Virus record (IMG/VR): IMGVR_UViG_3300020478_000038
Span: 1 to 31,365 of that record
DNA: 31,365 nucleotides
Strand: one strand, 5' to 3'
Origin: a virus
Positions within the stretch are counted from its first letter, which is position 1; the number at the start of each line of letters is the position of its first letter. Below are positions 21,114 through 30,309 of this stretch, piece by piece. The position numbers and the translations under genes are program-made. The notes beneath the pieces were generated by a model. The model ran no database searches. It was not told the DNA's origin and was given only the letters and a program-made list of their open reading frames with translations.

Positions 21114-23147
21114 TTAGTATTCAAGACCTGGAGTGAGGAACTCTGGATTACTCCAATCCATTTGGTAGCCATCCTCATCTTCACCTTTTAGGCGTTGCAC
21201 CTCGACATAACATCTAGCTAACCCAGTTTGTGTTGGTTGACATCGTAATGTCCTTAGTAGATTGTCTGGTGCTTTATCTATATCTTGTTCTATTTGTGGC
21301 TTATCTACTGGCTTAAGACCAGCTGCTTTAAGCTGACCATTCATGATATCGAATGCTTCTAGAGTAGGAAACTCTTTAGCTATCATGCTATAGATTTGAG
21401 GTACAGGATCACCTTCTTGAGCTGTGTCCCTATACTTCTCAGCTTGATCTAAATGTTCTTTATCTACTACTACTAACTTATCGTATTGAGATGGATTATA
21501 AGCTAAAGCATTCATAGCTTTTGCTAAGTCTTTTCTAAATTCTCTTGTAGTTCCTTTATCAAAGGTAGTGTTGAGTGCTCGTTTAGCTTCTTCTAAATAT
21601 AGTTTCTTACCATCAGTATTTATCTTAGCTCTAACATGATCTTTGATCTGTTGGTAAGCTTGTTCAGGTGTGTACTGAGTAAGTAGATCTCGTGTCATGC
21701 TTGCTATATCTGCCTCCATAATATCTTTCATCTCAAGCTCTAAATCACCACCTTTTTTATACCAGGTCAATCCTTGTGATTCAGTAATAGCTGTATCAAT
21801 TAATTTTTCTATCTTTTCAGCATAATCATCATCAAACTTTCTAAGGTCTTCTCCTTTAGTTACTTGATCTAAGAACTCAGCTCGTATGGTATCTGAATAT
21901 GGAATTAGATCTTCTTTAGTTAAATAACCTCTAAGAAATTCAAGATCTCGTAATTCAGCTCTAGCTTGGTCATCGCTTCTATCTTGTCTGGTTTCATAGT
22001 CCTTTAAGAAATCTGCGTTCCGACCAGTAGCCTTTAAGACTTGATCATTGAAGTCCTTTTTATCTGCTTCAGTAATTTCATTTTCTGCTGCAAAGTCTTC
22101 CCATTCGTTTTCAAAGGAATCATAAACTTGATCTCGTTGTTTATTTTTTCGATCCTCGATCTTTGTCCATGCATCCTCATTCATATCATATAGACTACCA
22201 ATCCATTGCGAATCAAACTCACTATATTTCTTCTTCATATGAGGGGCTACTTCGTTGGCTATTCTATCGACAAGATCTTCAAAATCTCCAAAAGAAAAAT
22301 CTTCATCATCAGCTAATGCCTGTAATGTTTTATCTGCTATTTTTCTAGCATCACCATAGTTCCTATCTTTACCTTTATCGTCATAGGTAGCAGCTAAAGC
22401 ATTTAAATAATCAACATACTTACCACCGTTTTTAAAAGCTACTGTAGCCTTATCCGTATCAACGAATCCTTGTTTAATCCTATCGTCTGTTTCCTTAGCT
22501 TTAATTAATGCACCTTCTGCTTTCTTGATATTCTCCCAAGCGTTATCATCAACAATAATAGGATTAATTTCATTAAGACCACTAAATAAATAGTAATCTT
22601 CTCTTAAGTCAGCTAAGGCTGCTTTTAACTCAGCAGCTGATTCAATCTCATTAAGTTTAAATTTCCTACCACCTTCGCTTGTTAAATCAATTTCTAATGT
22701 TTCATTATTATTTAATTGATTTTCTAGCCAACTACCATACATCTCACCTGATAATTTAGCAGCTTCTTTAGCAGCTCCAAATTGCTCCCAGGGAGACATT
22801 TTTCTTATCTCGTCAATGACGTTATAACGAACACCTTGCTTTCTTAGCTTTACAGCCTCTGCATTTATCTCACTATGTGCTTTACTAAACTTCTCTTCAT
22901 TTGTTCTTAGTTCCTTGTATTGCTCTGGAGTGAATAGCTGAAGCTCATGTATCTTCATTTTACCTCGGACTTCAGCTCTTTCCTGTCCTCTTTTACCCGC
23001 GTCAAAAGCAATGTTAGAAGCAGTTTTAGATAGATTTACCCAAGGCTGTACAACGTTAGAAAGGTTAGAATCAATGGCGTTTAATTCTTGCTGCTGTCTG
23101 TTGTTTATGTTTTGAATGTAGGTGTTATAAAATGATGTATCTCTCAT
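21114..23147 (-). CDS. Internal virion protein (T7 gp15 position)
   Basis: 677 aa, mostly charged helical sequence with many Asp, Glu and Lys residues, as in T7 gp15 (747 aa), the middle protein of the internal core and ejection tube. ATG at 23147 overlaps the stop of the gp14-like gene. No enzymatic motif is visible. The assignment rests on order (13-14-15-16-fibre) and composition. Confidence 0.85.
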   Translation of the reverse strand: MRDTSFYNTYIQNINNRQQQELNAIDSNLSNVVQPWVNLSKTASNIAFDAGKRGQERAEVRGKMKIHELQLFTPEQYKELRTNEEKFSKAHSEINAEAVKLRKQGVRYNVIDEIRKMSPWEQFGAAKEAAKLSGEMYGSWLENQLNNNETLEIDLTSEGGRKFKLNEIESAAELKAALADLREDYYLFSGLNEINPIIVDDNAWENIKKAEGALIKAKETDDRIKQGFVDTDKATVAFKNGGKYVDYLNALAATYDDKGKDRNYGDARKIADKTLQALADDEDFSFGDFEDLVDRIANEVAPHMKKKYSEFDSQWIGSLYDMNEDAWTKIEDRKNKQRDQVYDSFENEWEDFAAENEITEADKKDFNDQVLKATGRNADFLKDYETRQDRSDDQARAELRDLEFLRGYLTKEDLIPYSDTIRAEFLDQVTKGEDLRKFDDDYAEKIEKLIDTAITESQGLTWYKKGGDLELEMKDIMEADIASMTRDLLTQYTPEQAYQQIKDHVRAKINTDGKKLYLEEAKRALNTTFDKGTTREFRKDLAKAMNALAYNPSQYDKLVVVDKEHLDQAEKYRDTAQEGDPVPQIYSMIAKEFPTLEAFDIMNGQLKAAGLKPVDKPQIEQDIDKAPDNLLRTLRCQPTQTGLARCYVEVQRLKGEDEDGYQMDWSNPEFLTPGLEY

Positions 23148-23770
23148 GTGACTAACGGATCTATTGATGGTTTGACTAACGGATCTATTGGTGGTTTACT
23201 TGCTTCATATGCATCCCATGTTTTACCTGCAGCTCCTAAGAACGTAGGTAATAGACTTGGAGCACGTTGAGGTATTGGATCAGATTCAAGTATTAGTGGA
23301 CTACCTGTTCTTATGTTGGCATTATACTGAGATGATAAAGCTTCTTTTTTAAGTTCAGTCTGTTCAAGCCCACGTGAAAACGCTGCAGCTGCATTAGACA
23401 TAGCCTTACCTTCAACCTGCCAAGATTTATTTCTAAGTCTAGATGCAGTATTTCCAAAACTTTCCATGCCTCCAGCATTACTCATTATTTTCATTAATGA
23501 GTTGACGTTTCGTTGAGATAGTTCAGATGCTAATTGATAAGCATGTAAATCCTGTCCACCAATTGCAGCCACTACACTGGCTTTATTAGCATCCTGAATT
23601 TTAGATTGGTTAGCTTTATCTTCATTATGCTTTGCAATCTTAATTGTATTTCTATTATTTTTAGCTATTTCATTAGCTCGGTTTTTAGCAGCAACAGCTT
23701 TACGCTGTTCCATCGCTCCATAAATGGAACCAACTCCACTAATTACTGCTCCTGCTATTGGAGAACACAC
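23144..23770 (-). CDS. Internal virion protein (T7 gp14 position)
   Basis: 208 aa from a GTG start at 23770 that overlaps the gp13-like gene. The N-terminus MCSPIAGAVISGVGSIYGA is hydrophobic and Gly-rich, the usual signature of gp14-like proteins that form a channel in the outer membrane at ejection. A Lys/Ala/Asn-rich helix follows. The C-terminus carries a tandem P-x-I-D-P-L-V repeat produced by a 24-bp duplication at 23150-23197. Confidence 0.85.
   Translation of the reverse strand: MCSPIAGAVISGVGSIYGAMEQRKAVAAKNRANEIAKNNRNTIKIAKHNEDKANQSKIQDANKASVVAAIGGQDLHAYQLASELSQRNVNSLMKIMSNAGGMESFGNTASRLRNKSWQVEGKAMSNAAAAFSRGLEQTELKKEALSSQYNANIRTGSPLILESDPIPQRAPSLLPTFLGAAGKTWDAYEASKPPIDPLVKPSIDPLVT
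23150..23197. repeat. 24-bp tandem duplication in the gp14-like gene
   Basis: Two adjacent 24-bp units (23150-23173 and 23174-23197) differ at one base. They encode a repeated P-x-I-D-P-L-V ending of the protein. Being in frame and next to the stop, it looks like a recent slippage event. Confidence 0.85.
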
Positions 23771-24218
23771 GGCAAAATTCTATAAAGGACAAATTATTTG
23801 GTCCGTAAGTGACCTCACGGAGGAATTTAAAACCTAAGAATTTCAAAAGTTTTAAATGTACAGTGTTTCTTTTATCAACAATGTTCCAAAGTAATGGCTC
23901 ATCTCTTGATTCAATGAAACGTTTTGCTTCTCTAGCAAATGTTATTGGGTAGTCGTGGATAGCTGATGTGGTTAACATCCACACAAGCCCACCATCCTGA
24001 ATACCTACCAATCCAGCAGTCCTGCCGTTTGGTACGGTAAATGACTTACAGAAGCCCACCAGAGACATGAAAGGTATCGACAACATAGGATCTAGCCCAT
24101 GACCTTCTACGACTTCTCTGAGATCATCTGGACGTAAATTAGAGGCCACTTCTAATGCAGCCTCTGGTGTTACGTCATGGATATATTTAGACTTTTTTAT
24201 AGTATCTTTGATTGTAAT
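23739..24218 (-). CDS. Internal virion protein (T7 gp13 position), probable AUU start
   Basis: The frame from a GTG at 24149 gives 136 aa, but the reading frame is open 23 codons further. The extra residues (ITIKDTIKKSKYIHDVTPEAALEV) complete the N-terminal helix that runs into SNLRPDDLREV. The best-placed start is an ATT at 24218 just after GGGAGGGAG inside the tail tubular B gene; no ATG, GTG or TTG lies between. The LLWNIVDKRNTVHLKLLKFLGF stretch gives the acetyltransferase-like fold known for gp13-type virion proteins. It overlaps tail tubular B by 32 bp if this start is right. Confidence 0.8.
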   Translation of the reverse strand: MTIKDTIKKSKYIHDVTPEAALEVASNLRPDDLREVVEGHGLDPMLSIPFMSLVGFCKSFTVPNGRTAGLVGIQDGGLVWMLTTSAIHDYPITFAREAKRFIESRDEPLLWNIVDKRNTVHLKLLKFLGFKFLREVTYGPNNLSFIEFCRVFSNSRSSN

Positions 24219-27200
24219 CTCCCTCCCAAAAGGATGAATATAATGTGCAAGGTGAAGGATGATTAGCTTCTAAAGATAATTTAAAATCTCCATTCCTTGC
24301 ATAAACTGGAATAGTTGTTTTTGTACTATCTAAGAAAAGGTAACGATTCTCTTCAAAACCATAATTTAAACTTGCTTCATGGTTTTGTATCCAATCATTA
24401 CGTCTCTTTCTTTTTAGTCTTGTCTGGTGATAACCAGTTGGACCTAAGTTTAAATCTACTCTATGTATAATTGTAGATGCTCTTGTATCAGCTCTTACTG
24501 CATCGCCTTCTGATTGCTTAAGATAAGGTACTGGAAATTCAACCTTCATATCATAGGTATAACCTGCATATACAGTAGATGTAGACCAATCTCCTTTAAC
24601 TGTAAAATCACTACCTTCACTTAATATTGGATAATCAGCTTGTCCCTTCATTGGACCTGCTGTAGCAAAGATAGTAAACTTCTTATTACCTGCTACAACA
24701 AAATTCTCAGGTTGACTAAAGGTTGTTAGCTTAGTAGATGAACTATAAGTCTGTCCTGTTAGTGGTAATAAGTTATCCATATGAAGAGGATAATCAACTA
24801 ATTGAGAATCTAACTTTGGTTGATTCTTTAGATCAATCTTTTGTAGTTGTATATCTTGGTTATCAACTCTAATAACTGCATAATAGATTCCATCAACAAG
24901 AGCATGGAAAATTGTATTACCATGCATCTTCCATCTAAACCAAGAAGCTAGTATTCTCTTCTCTCCAGTATTAAACCATTTATAACCATAGATATCTTCA
25001 TTAGTATCACTAGTAGCAAATAGAACTAGCCCATCTTCTTTTGACTCAGCTACTGAATTAATAGTAGTAGGTAGTAAAGAAGATACAAGTTTACTTTGTT
25101 CTATAACTTCTGTTTGTGATGGATTTGAGATGTTTGTCATCTCCATAAACTTAGTATGACTTCCTACGTTATTAACAAAACCTATTGTCGTACCTAATGA
25201 AAATGGTTCAACTAGAGGATTGTAATTAAATGTAGAGATACTTTGAATCTTAGCTGTTTCAGGTGATAAGACATCATTATCTGTAGTCAGTAAGAATTGC
25301 TTCTCTTTACTAAATAGAAGTAATCCTTTTTGTGTAGATATACTATGTACTAAAGTAGCTGGTTTTGTATCTCCCACTGATAGATCGATACTATCTGCAG
25401 GACTGATAGTCATTGCACTCTTAGCCCAGAAATTAAAGTCATCTCCAGGTTGAGAAAGAATAATACTATCGTTAGCTAATAAGGCTAATCTATTCCTATA
25501 GAAGGCTAAGTTCTGTATTGGATGACCAGCTACAAGATCATAAGTATCCTCTCCAAAAGCCTTTGATAAAACAGCGTTAAATTTGGAATAGTGAGGGTTG
25601 AATATAAAACTAGGGCTAGGATTAGTGTTATCATCACCAACAATTTTACCTTGCCAATCAATTGGTTTCAGTTCAAAGTGTTTAGGTCTAGTTCCTCTAG
25701 CATTTACCTTAACTAGCTGATGAGGCATTGTATCAGCTGCAAATTCTGTACGACTACCTGGTTTTACACATTCTTCCCAAACCCCTGGACCATCATCAGG
25801 TGCAGAGTTTGATTTAAATTGTAGGTAATAATCATCTTTATCAGATGTACTATTCACCACCTTCACTACATAACCATGTCTACAATGAGTAGGTAGATCA
25901 CCTACATCATTAACTTCATCAGTAAGTACATTAATTAATTTAGAATCTGATGCTGTTACAGTCCAATCTAGTTCGTTTGGATATTCAGTATCTGCTACTC
26001 CATTTATTTTATCACTGGTATACATCCTAAAATAAATACCATTACCTATTCTTTTAGCGTGCCATGGCCAACCTTCACCTGTTCTTGGATTGTTATTGTT
26101 GTATTGATAAGTTGGCTTCATATCTCTAGGATTCAGTTTCCTATCAAATTCAGCCATAATAGATTCTAAAATTCCATCAGCAGTTACTGTCTCATCAGCT
26201 GAAGCTGAAGTAGGTTCAGGTCTTATTGCTCCAAGACTTGCTTCATAACCTATTACTTCATGATCAGTAACCATTATCTTATAATTGGTTGCAGATGGAT
26301 CTGTATAATTTGGAGTATCAGAAGTTTTTATATCTGAACCACCCATAACAACAAAGAAATAGTCACCTTTCTTCCAACCTTCTCCACCATGTAAAAGCTT
26401 AACCTCTACATTGTAGTCGCAATGATATTCTTCCCCTACTGCTTTAGGAGTACCAGTATTTTTTAATTCAAATCTTAAGTTTAACTTATCGTGATAATTC
26501 AGTATTTGACCACTATTAGAATCTTTTGAAAAATTCATAGGGTAAGGTTTACAAAGACTACCACTGTGATAAGGCAAGGATGTTGCAGTAATCCCTTCAA
26601 AACTATTCTCAGGATCAGATTGTAGTGGTCCGTACTTATTCCTATCTGAGTCGTTTTTAGCTAAGTAAGACTTTCCAGTTGGGTTAATAGTGAATATTTC
26701 TCTAGCAGTATATCTACAAGCACCATCTTTGGTTTCATTAGGTGGGTTTGCAGCCCATCGCTCTGTAACTGTACCATCTGCATTAGCAGCTACTGCAGCA
26801 GACGTATTTTTATCTTGAATCTCACCCTTTGGTCCCTTTGTAAGAGTCGGGAAAGTTGTACCAGTAACAGGTGTTCCCCACCATTGCACACTTAATTTTG
26901 TAGCTCTAGATATACTTCTTTGTTCACCACCTTTCTCATGAAAGTTAAGACCATACTGTTTGTTATATGCTATTTGCTTTAACTCTATATATGCTTCCTT
27001 TGGTCGTCTATTTCCGTGATACAAAATCGTACTTTCTCCAGGCATCTTCGTCTTTTTATATTCATGACCTCCACGTGTTGCATTTGAATCCAACATGGAA
27101 TCATCAATACAAGTATCACGTGTCAGATTACTCATCTCAGTACGTCTCTCTCTATTCGTTATAAATGTATAATCATTTATATTTAATACCTGAATAGAGT

Positions 27201-28044
27201 CCTCTCCAGTATGTTCTAAGTAAGGTTTATATAAAGCTGCAGTAGCAGTTGCTGTAGTACCCGATGAAGGTGCAGCTATCGTTACTGTTGCAGTTACATA
27301 GCCTTTACCTTTATTAGTTATCTCAATATTAGTAACTTTTCCATCAACTACTGTTGCTGTTGCTGTTGCTTGTGTACCAACATATTTCCAAGTTACAGCA
27401 CCATCAGAGACACTTCCTGTTGTATGTGTAGGTGCAGTATTACCAGAAGTACCAGCATTAGTAGCAAGATATAATTTATTGGCATTAAATACCTGAGCAT
27501 TTTCACTGTAAGAAACTCCAGCCGCCCATTGCACACCTATTGTAATAGTAGGTGCAGATGTATATCCTGATCCAGCGTTCGTTATGTTGATTTGTTGTAC
27601 AGAAAGATCCATCCAAGTCTGAGATAGAAAATAATTAACCCAGTTCTTGCCTTTTGGTTTATATGTATATGGATCTCGTCTAAAATAAGTTGGACCGATT
27701 TCATCATCAGCAGGGTTATCAGGATCAAAGTATATAGTATGTTTTTCTTGCCAAACTTCATACTCATTACCTTGTAAATCCCAAATCTGTATTACACCTG
27801 ATTTATCAATACGTCCTATGAACTTCTCTTCTTGATCAATAATAAAATACTTCCCTGAAGTTAATTGATCTCCATGTATATCTAAAGTTGAAAGAAACTC
27901 AGACCCAGGTCTCTTCTCTAATCCTTTAGTTATATTAGGTAGAACGTTTAAAGCATCATTAACTTGTCCTGGTAGTTTTAATTCATCAGGTTGTTGTGAG
28001 ATGCCTTGTATATAGTTTGGTATTGTCTGAGTTACTCCAGCCAT
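24187..28044 (-). CDS. Tail tubular protein B (T7 gp12-like nozzle), enlarged
   Basis: 1285 aa against 794 in T7 gp12. The N-terminus GVTQTIPNYIQGISQQPDELKLPGQV is the classical start of gp12-like nozzle proteins. The C-terminal half has the expected AGHPIQNLAFYRNRLALL segment. After about residue 150 an insertion occurs. A GSGYTSAPTITI strand (158-169) is interrupted by a chitin-binding-like module (171-224, AWxxGVxYxxN ... LYxATNAGTSGNTAP ... WxYVG) and then resumes with GKGYVTATVTI / TATATA. The same GxGY module occurs in the collagen-like fibre. The insert probably decorates the nozzle surface for adsorption. Confidence 0.93.
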   Translation of the reverse strand: MAGVTQTIPNYIQGISQQPDELKLPGQVNDALNVLPNITKGLEKRPGSEFLSTLDIHGDQLTSGKYFIIDQEEKFIGRIDKSGVIQIWDLQGNEYEVWQEKHTIYFDPDNPADDEIGPTYFRRDPYTYKPKGKNWVNYFLSQTWMDLSVQQINITNAGSGYTSAPTITIGVQWAAGVSYSENAQVFNANKLYLATNAGTSGNTAPTHTTGSVSDGAVTWKYVGTQATATATVVDGKVTNIEITNKGKGYVTATVTIAAPSSGTTATATAALYKPYLEHTGEDSIQVLNINDYTFITNRERRTEMSNLTRDTCIDDSMLDSNATRGGHEYKKTKMPGESTILYHGNRRPKEAYIELKQIAYNKQYGLNFHEKGGEQRSISRATKLSVQWWGTPVTGTTFPTLTKGPKGEIQDKNTSAAVAANADGTVTERWAANPPNETKDGACRYTAREIFTINPTGKSYLAKNDSDRNKYGPLQSDPENSFEGITATSLPYHSGSLCKPYPMNFSKDSNSGQILNYHDKLNLRFELKNTGTPKAVGEEYHCDYNVEVKLLHGGEGWKKGDYFFVVMGGSDIKTSDTPNYTDPSATNYKIMVTDHEVIGYEASLGAIRPEPTSASADETVTADGILESIMAEFDRKLNPRDMKPTYQYNNNNPRTGEGWPWHAKRIGNGIYFRMYTSDKINGVADTEYPNELDWTVTASDSKLINVLTDEVNDVGDLPTHCRHGYVVKVVNSTSDKDDYYLQFKSNSAPDDGPGVWEECVKPGSRTEFAADTMPHQLVKVNARGTRPKHFELKPIDWQGKIVGDDNTNPSPSFIFNPHYSKFNAVLSKAFGEDTYDLVAGHPIQNLAFYRNRLALLANDSIILSQPGDDFNFWAKSAMTISPADSIDLSVGDTKPATLVHSISTQKGLLLFSKEKQFLLTTDNDVLSPETAKIQSISTFNYNPLVEPFSLGTTIGFVNNVGSHTKFMEMTNISNPSQTEVIEQSKLVSSLLPTTINSVAESKEDGLVLFATSDTNEDIYGYKWFNTGEKRILASWFRWKMHGNTIFHALVDGIYYAVIRVDNQDIQLQKIDLKNQPKLDSQLVDYPLHMDNLLPLTGQTYSSSTKLTTFSQPENFVVAGNKKFTIFATAGPMKGQADYPILSEGSDFTVKGDWSTSTVYAGYTYDMKVEFPVPYLKQSEGDAVRADTRASTIIHRVDLNLGPTGYHQTRLKRKRRNDWIQNHEASLNYGFEENRYLFLDSTKTTIPVYARNGDFKLSLEANHPSPCTLYSSFWEGDYNQRYYKKV

Positions 28045-28694
28045 TAGATTCTAGATAGTGCTTGATAAGGTTGATATGTTTTATATGAACTGTTATGACC
28101 CATACCTAAGTAGTTATGATCACCTTGATTACATTCATATTCCATACAAATTGACCTAGCTACTGCTTCTTGTTGAGCAAGAACTTGTGCTAAGTCTGGG
28201 TTAGTGATTAGTTGTGTTGCAGCTCTGGTACTTGCTTTAGCAATTATGTATCTTTTAAAAACTGCTGGTATTGAATGACCTACCTCAGCTTTATTAGTAA
28301 GGTCAAGATCAAAACCAAATTGCCATACTACATCTATCTCTACTGAGCTTGTAAAGACATCTGTATGTTCTACTTTATCGTAAAGCCTACCATTCTTAAT
28401 GGTAACGTCTTTCGTTCTTAGTGATTGACCATCACTGATATCATAATGTAATGCGTTAGCAGGTATCTCTATAAAACCATTTGTATCTGGTACAACTGTT
28501 ATATGTTCTTCTCTATTAAATGACCATCCCTCACTTTGTACATCTAATGATGCATCTTGGAGAATGTTATAGATAAGATTAACTTCTGGGTTCTCTAGAT
28601 CAATACCTTGAATAGGGGCTTGACCAATAGTCCCTAAGATTGTATTTATTGCGGATAGTTCTGTATCGATATACGAATAGTTAGGGTTTGCCAT
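28044..28694 (-). CDS. Tail tubular protein A (T7 gp11-like gatekeeper)
   Basis: 216 aa (T7 gp11 is 196). The N-terminal ELSAINTILGTIGQAPI and the EGWSFNREEH segment are hallmarks of the gp11 family that forms the ring between portal and nozzle. The stop and the start of tail tubular B share one base. The gene begins 14 nt after the terminator that follows the capsid gene, so its expression depends on read-through. Confidence 0.95.
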   Translation of the reverse strand: MANPNYSYIDTELSAINTILGTIGQAPIQGIDLENPEVNLIYNILQDASLDVQSEGWSFNREEHITVVPDTNGFIEIPANALHYDISDGQSLRTKDVTIKNGRLYDKVEHTDVFTSSVEIDVVWQFGFDLDLTNKAEVGHSIPAVFKRYIIAKASTRAATQLITNPDLAQVLAQQEAVARSICMEYECNQGDHNYLGMGHNSSYKTYQPYQALSRI

Positions 28695-28699
28695 AAGTT

Positions 28700-28747
28700 A
28701 TGTGAATAAAAAAAAAAGGGAGACCGAAGCCTCCCCATGTGAATAAA
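28700..28747 (-). repeat. 11-bp direct repeats flanking a terminator
   Basis: ATGTGAATAAA is present at 28700-28710 and 28737-28747, exactly bracketing the terminator hairpin. The first copy overlaps the T-run of the terminator (as A on this strand). It may mark insertion or duplication of the terminator. Confidence 0.8.
28708..28736 (-). terminator. Rho-independent terminator after the capsid gene
   Basis: Minus strand GGGAGGC-TTCG-GTCTCCC, a 7-bp stem with one G-U and a UUCG tetraloop, followed by ten T. This is the strongest intrinsic terminator in the window. T7 also has its late terminator (T-phi) directly after the capsid gene 10, so the location is conserved and would give capsid excess over tail proteins. 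Confidence 0.95.
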
Positions 28748-28757
28748 GAAATATTGT

Positions 28758-29948
28758 TTACTGATAACCAGCGTTGTTGGTTGCAGTCTGAACAGTACCA
28801 AACTGAGCTGGCTTTGTAGCAGTACCTGCGAAAAGTTCAACAGCAGCAGCTGGATTCAAGTAGTCTGCACCCATTGCAAGGCGGCCAAGAATAACATCAC
28901 CCTGATAAATCACGGAGACATCACCTGATGTGACTTGTACTTGTGGTCCGATAGCTTCTACTACACCTGCAGCTTCACGTTGGAAGATAAGTCCACAAGA
29001 GTTAGCGAAGTTAGATGCTTGACCATATTCGTTATGGATACCTGTAACAGAGTTACGTCCATCTTCGATATCTGGTGCAATGAAATCACCTGTATTACCA
29101 GGATCAGCTACGTTAGTATCTACAGTATCGTCATTTCCTGATGAAGGTGTGTACTTTGTACCATACTTACTTAGGAATGGGATATTCATAGACTTGTAGA
29201 TCTTGATACCAGCGATCTCTACAATTCCATTACCCTTCTGACGGGATGTACCTTGTGAGTCTCTGTTAACTAGACCATTCTCACCAACCTGTTGGATTAG
29301 TTCATAGTACTGGCGTGGGTTAAGTACACCTACACGTCCCTCAGAACTAACTCCTTTTTCGTCTAGTGCAGCAGCTGCATCATAGAATGCATTAACAAGT
29401 GCAGTTGCACTGTAAGCATCATTAGCATCAGCATTTGTACCAACACGAATCTGTGTTCCACCTGGCTCTTCGAAGTTAGACTTCATGACAGGAGACTTAG
29501 CTCTTGCTCCACGAGTGATAGCTCTGAAGATTAGACGGTCATATTTTTCAGCTAGTGCATAACCAATCTTCTTAGAGATCTCTCCTCTTAATTCATAGTG
29601 AGTAAGAGTCTCGTCTAATTCGTAAACGAAAGCTGAACTGATTAGTAGGTCGTCGCATGTAATTGTCTTCTCTGCGACTGGTGGTGCGCCGTCACTGTTA
29701 CCTAAGATACTTTGACCTGGAACATGGAACTCGGCGTTGGTGCGACCTGTGTAGATGAACTGTAAAGAGCGACCATTTTTAAGGGTACGCTTCATTACAA
29801 GATCCCTTGCTATAGCATTGTTCTGGAAGCCTTTAAACATCTCTCCAGAGAACAGCTTAAGTAGCAAAGCTCTTTGATCGGACGCACCATTGAGCGAGCC
29901 GGGGCGCGTTAAGTCAGCTAACGGCTCGTTACTATTTTGATGTGCCAT
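28758..29948 (-). CDS. Major capsid protein (T7 gp10-like, HK97 fold)
   Basis: 396 aa. The N-terminal region has DQRALLLKLFSGEMFKGFQNNAIARDLVMKRTLKNGRS (residues about 24-60), the N-arm and E-loop pattern of T7-like capsid proteins. The P-domain helix segment DETLTHYELRGEISKKIGYALAEKYDR and a C-terminal GDVILGRLAMGADYLNP strand are also typical. No Shine-Dalgarno sequence is visible before the ATG at 29948. The gene is preceded by a structured 120-bp leader and followed by a strong terminator. The scaffold and portal genes expected upstream are not next to it in this window. Confidence 0.95.
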   Translation of the reverse strand: MAHQNSNEPLADLTRPGSLNGASDQRALLLKLFSGEMFKGFQNNAIARDLVMKRTLKNGRSLQFIYTGRTNAEFHVPGQSILGNSDGAPPVAEKTITCDDLLISSAFVYELDETLTHYELRGEISKKIGYALAEKYDRLIFRAITRGARAKSPVMKSNFEEPGGTQIRVGTNADANDAYSATALVNAFYDAAAALDEKGVSSEGRVGVLNPRQYYELIQQVGENGLVNRDSQGTSRQKGNGIVEIAGIKIYKSMNIPFLSKYGTKYTPSSGNDDTVDTNVADPGNTGDFIAPDIEDGRNSVTGIHNEYGQASNFANSCGLIFQREAAGVVEAIGPQVQVTSGDVSVIYQGDVILGRLAMGADYLNPAAAVELFAGTATKPAQFGTVQTATNNAGYQ

Positions 29949-30134
29949 TTATATGTATTTTAAAATGTATTGAAGGTATAAATCATCATCGCTAGCAATT
30001 TTAATTCGAAGTTTTGTGGTCTATCCCACCGTCTAGACGGCTGATGAGTATCCTCGTAAGGGTCAAAAGCCAAATTACAGAGAGGTCCGACACTGAGGTG
30101 CCTCTCTGCTATGGAAGTTCACATGAAGAACTTC
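29949..30134 (-). other. Structured leader upstream of the capsid gene
   Basis: Three inverted repeats lie between the small membrane protein and the capsid gene. They are CCGTC-TA-GACGG (30029-30040), CAGAGAGG/CCTCTCTG (30078-30085 with 30101-30108, inner CAC/GTG) and GAAGTTC/GAACTTC (30114-30120 with 30128-30134). The last two lie within the coding part of the 40-aa ORF. No T-runs follow. They may set mRNA processing and stability of the capsid message. Confidence 0.6.
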
Positions 30135-30197
30135 TATATGTATGAAGAAGGCTAGAGCCATAAAGACTACTAGCCATAATTCATTAATCTTTTTCAC
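30075..30197 (-). CDS. 40-aa single-span membrane protein
   Basis: GTG at 30197 opens 40 codons overlapping the end of the 41-aa ORF. Residues 1-6 are basic or polar, and about 7-24 form a hydrophobic helix (LWLVVFMALAFFIHIEVL). The tail is short and polar with one cysteine. An ATG at codon 13 would cut the helix in half. No Shine-Dalgarno sequence is present. It has no recognised homologue; the topology and position before the capsid gene are all that can be said. Confidence 0.45.
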   Translation of the reverse strand: MKKINELWLVVFMALAFFIHIEVLHVNFHSREAPQCRTSL

Positions 30198-30309
30198 TAG
30201 GTTTAGTTTCTGTTTCTTCTTGGTGCTCCTCTGGTTTATTGTGATGTGCGTCTGTTTGAAGACGGTACGATGTCACATGAGCTAGATTACCTTTTGATTG
30301 ATGAGACAT
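30184..30309 (-). CDS. 41-aa hydrophilic protein
   Basis: ATG at 30309 overlaps the TAA of the beta-barrel-like gene (TAATG). The peptide is His/Gln-rich at the N-terminal half and Glu/Lys/Thr-rich at the C-terminus, with no hydrophobic core, so probably disordered. The overlap suggests translational coupling. Function unknown. Confidence 0.5.
   Translation of the reverse strand: MSHQSKGNLAHVTSYRLQTDAHHNKPEEHQEETETKPSEKD

Noticed and set aside
30029-30066. Plus-strand CTGATGAG next to the palindrome CCGTCTAGACGG, resembling a hammerhead ribozyme core
   Set aside because: The required GAA(A) after stem II is GTAA here, the palindrome leaves only a 2-nt loop, and no correct cleavage triplet pairs with the flank. 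It is also antisense to all genes.
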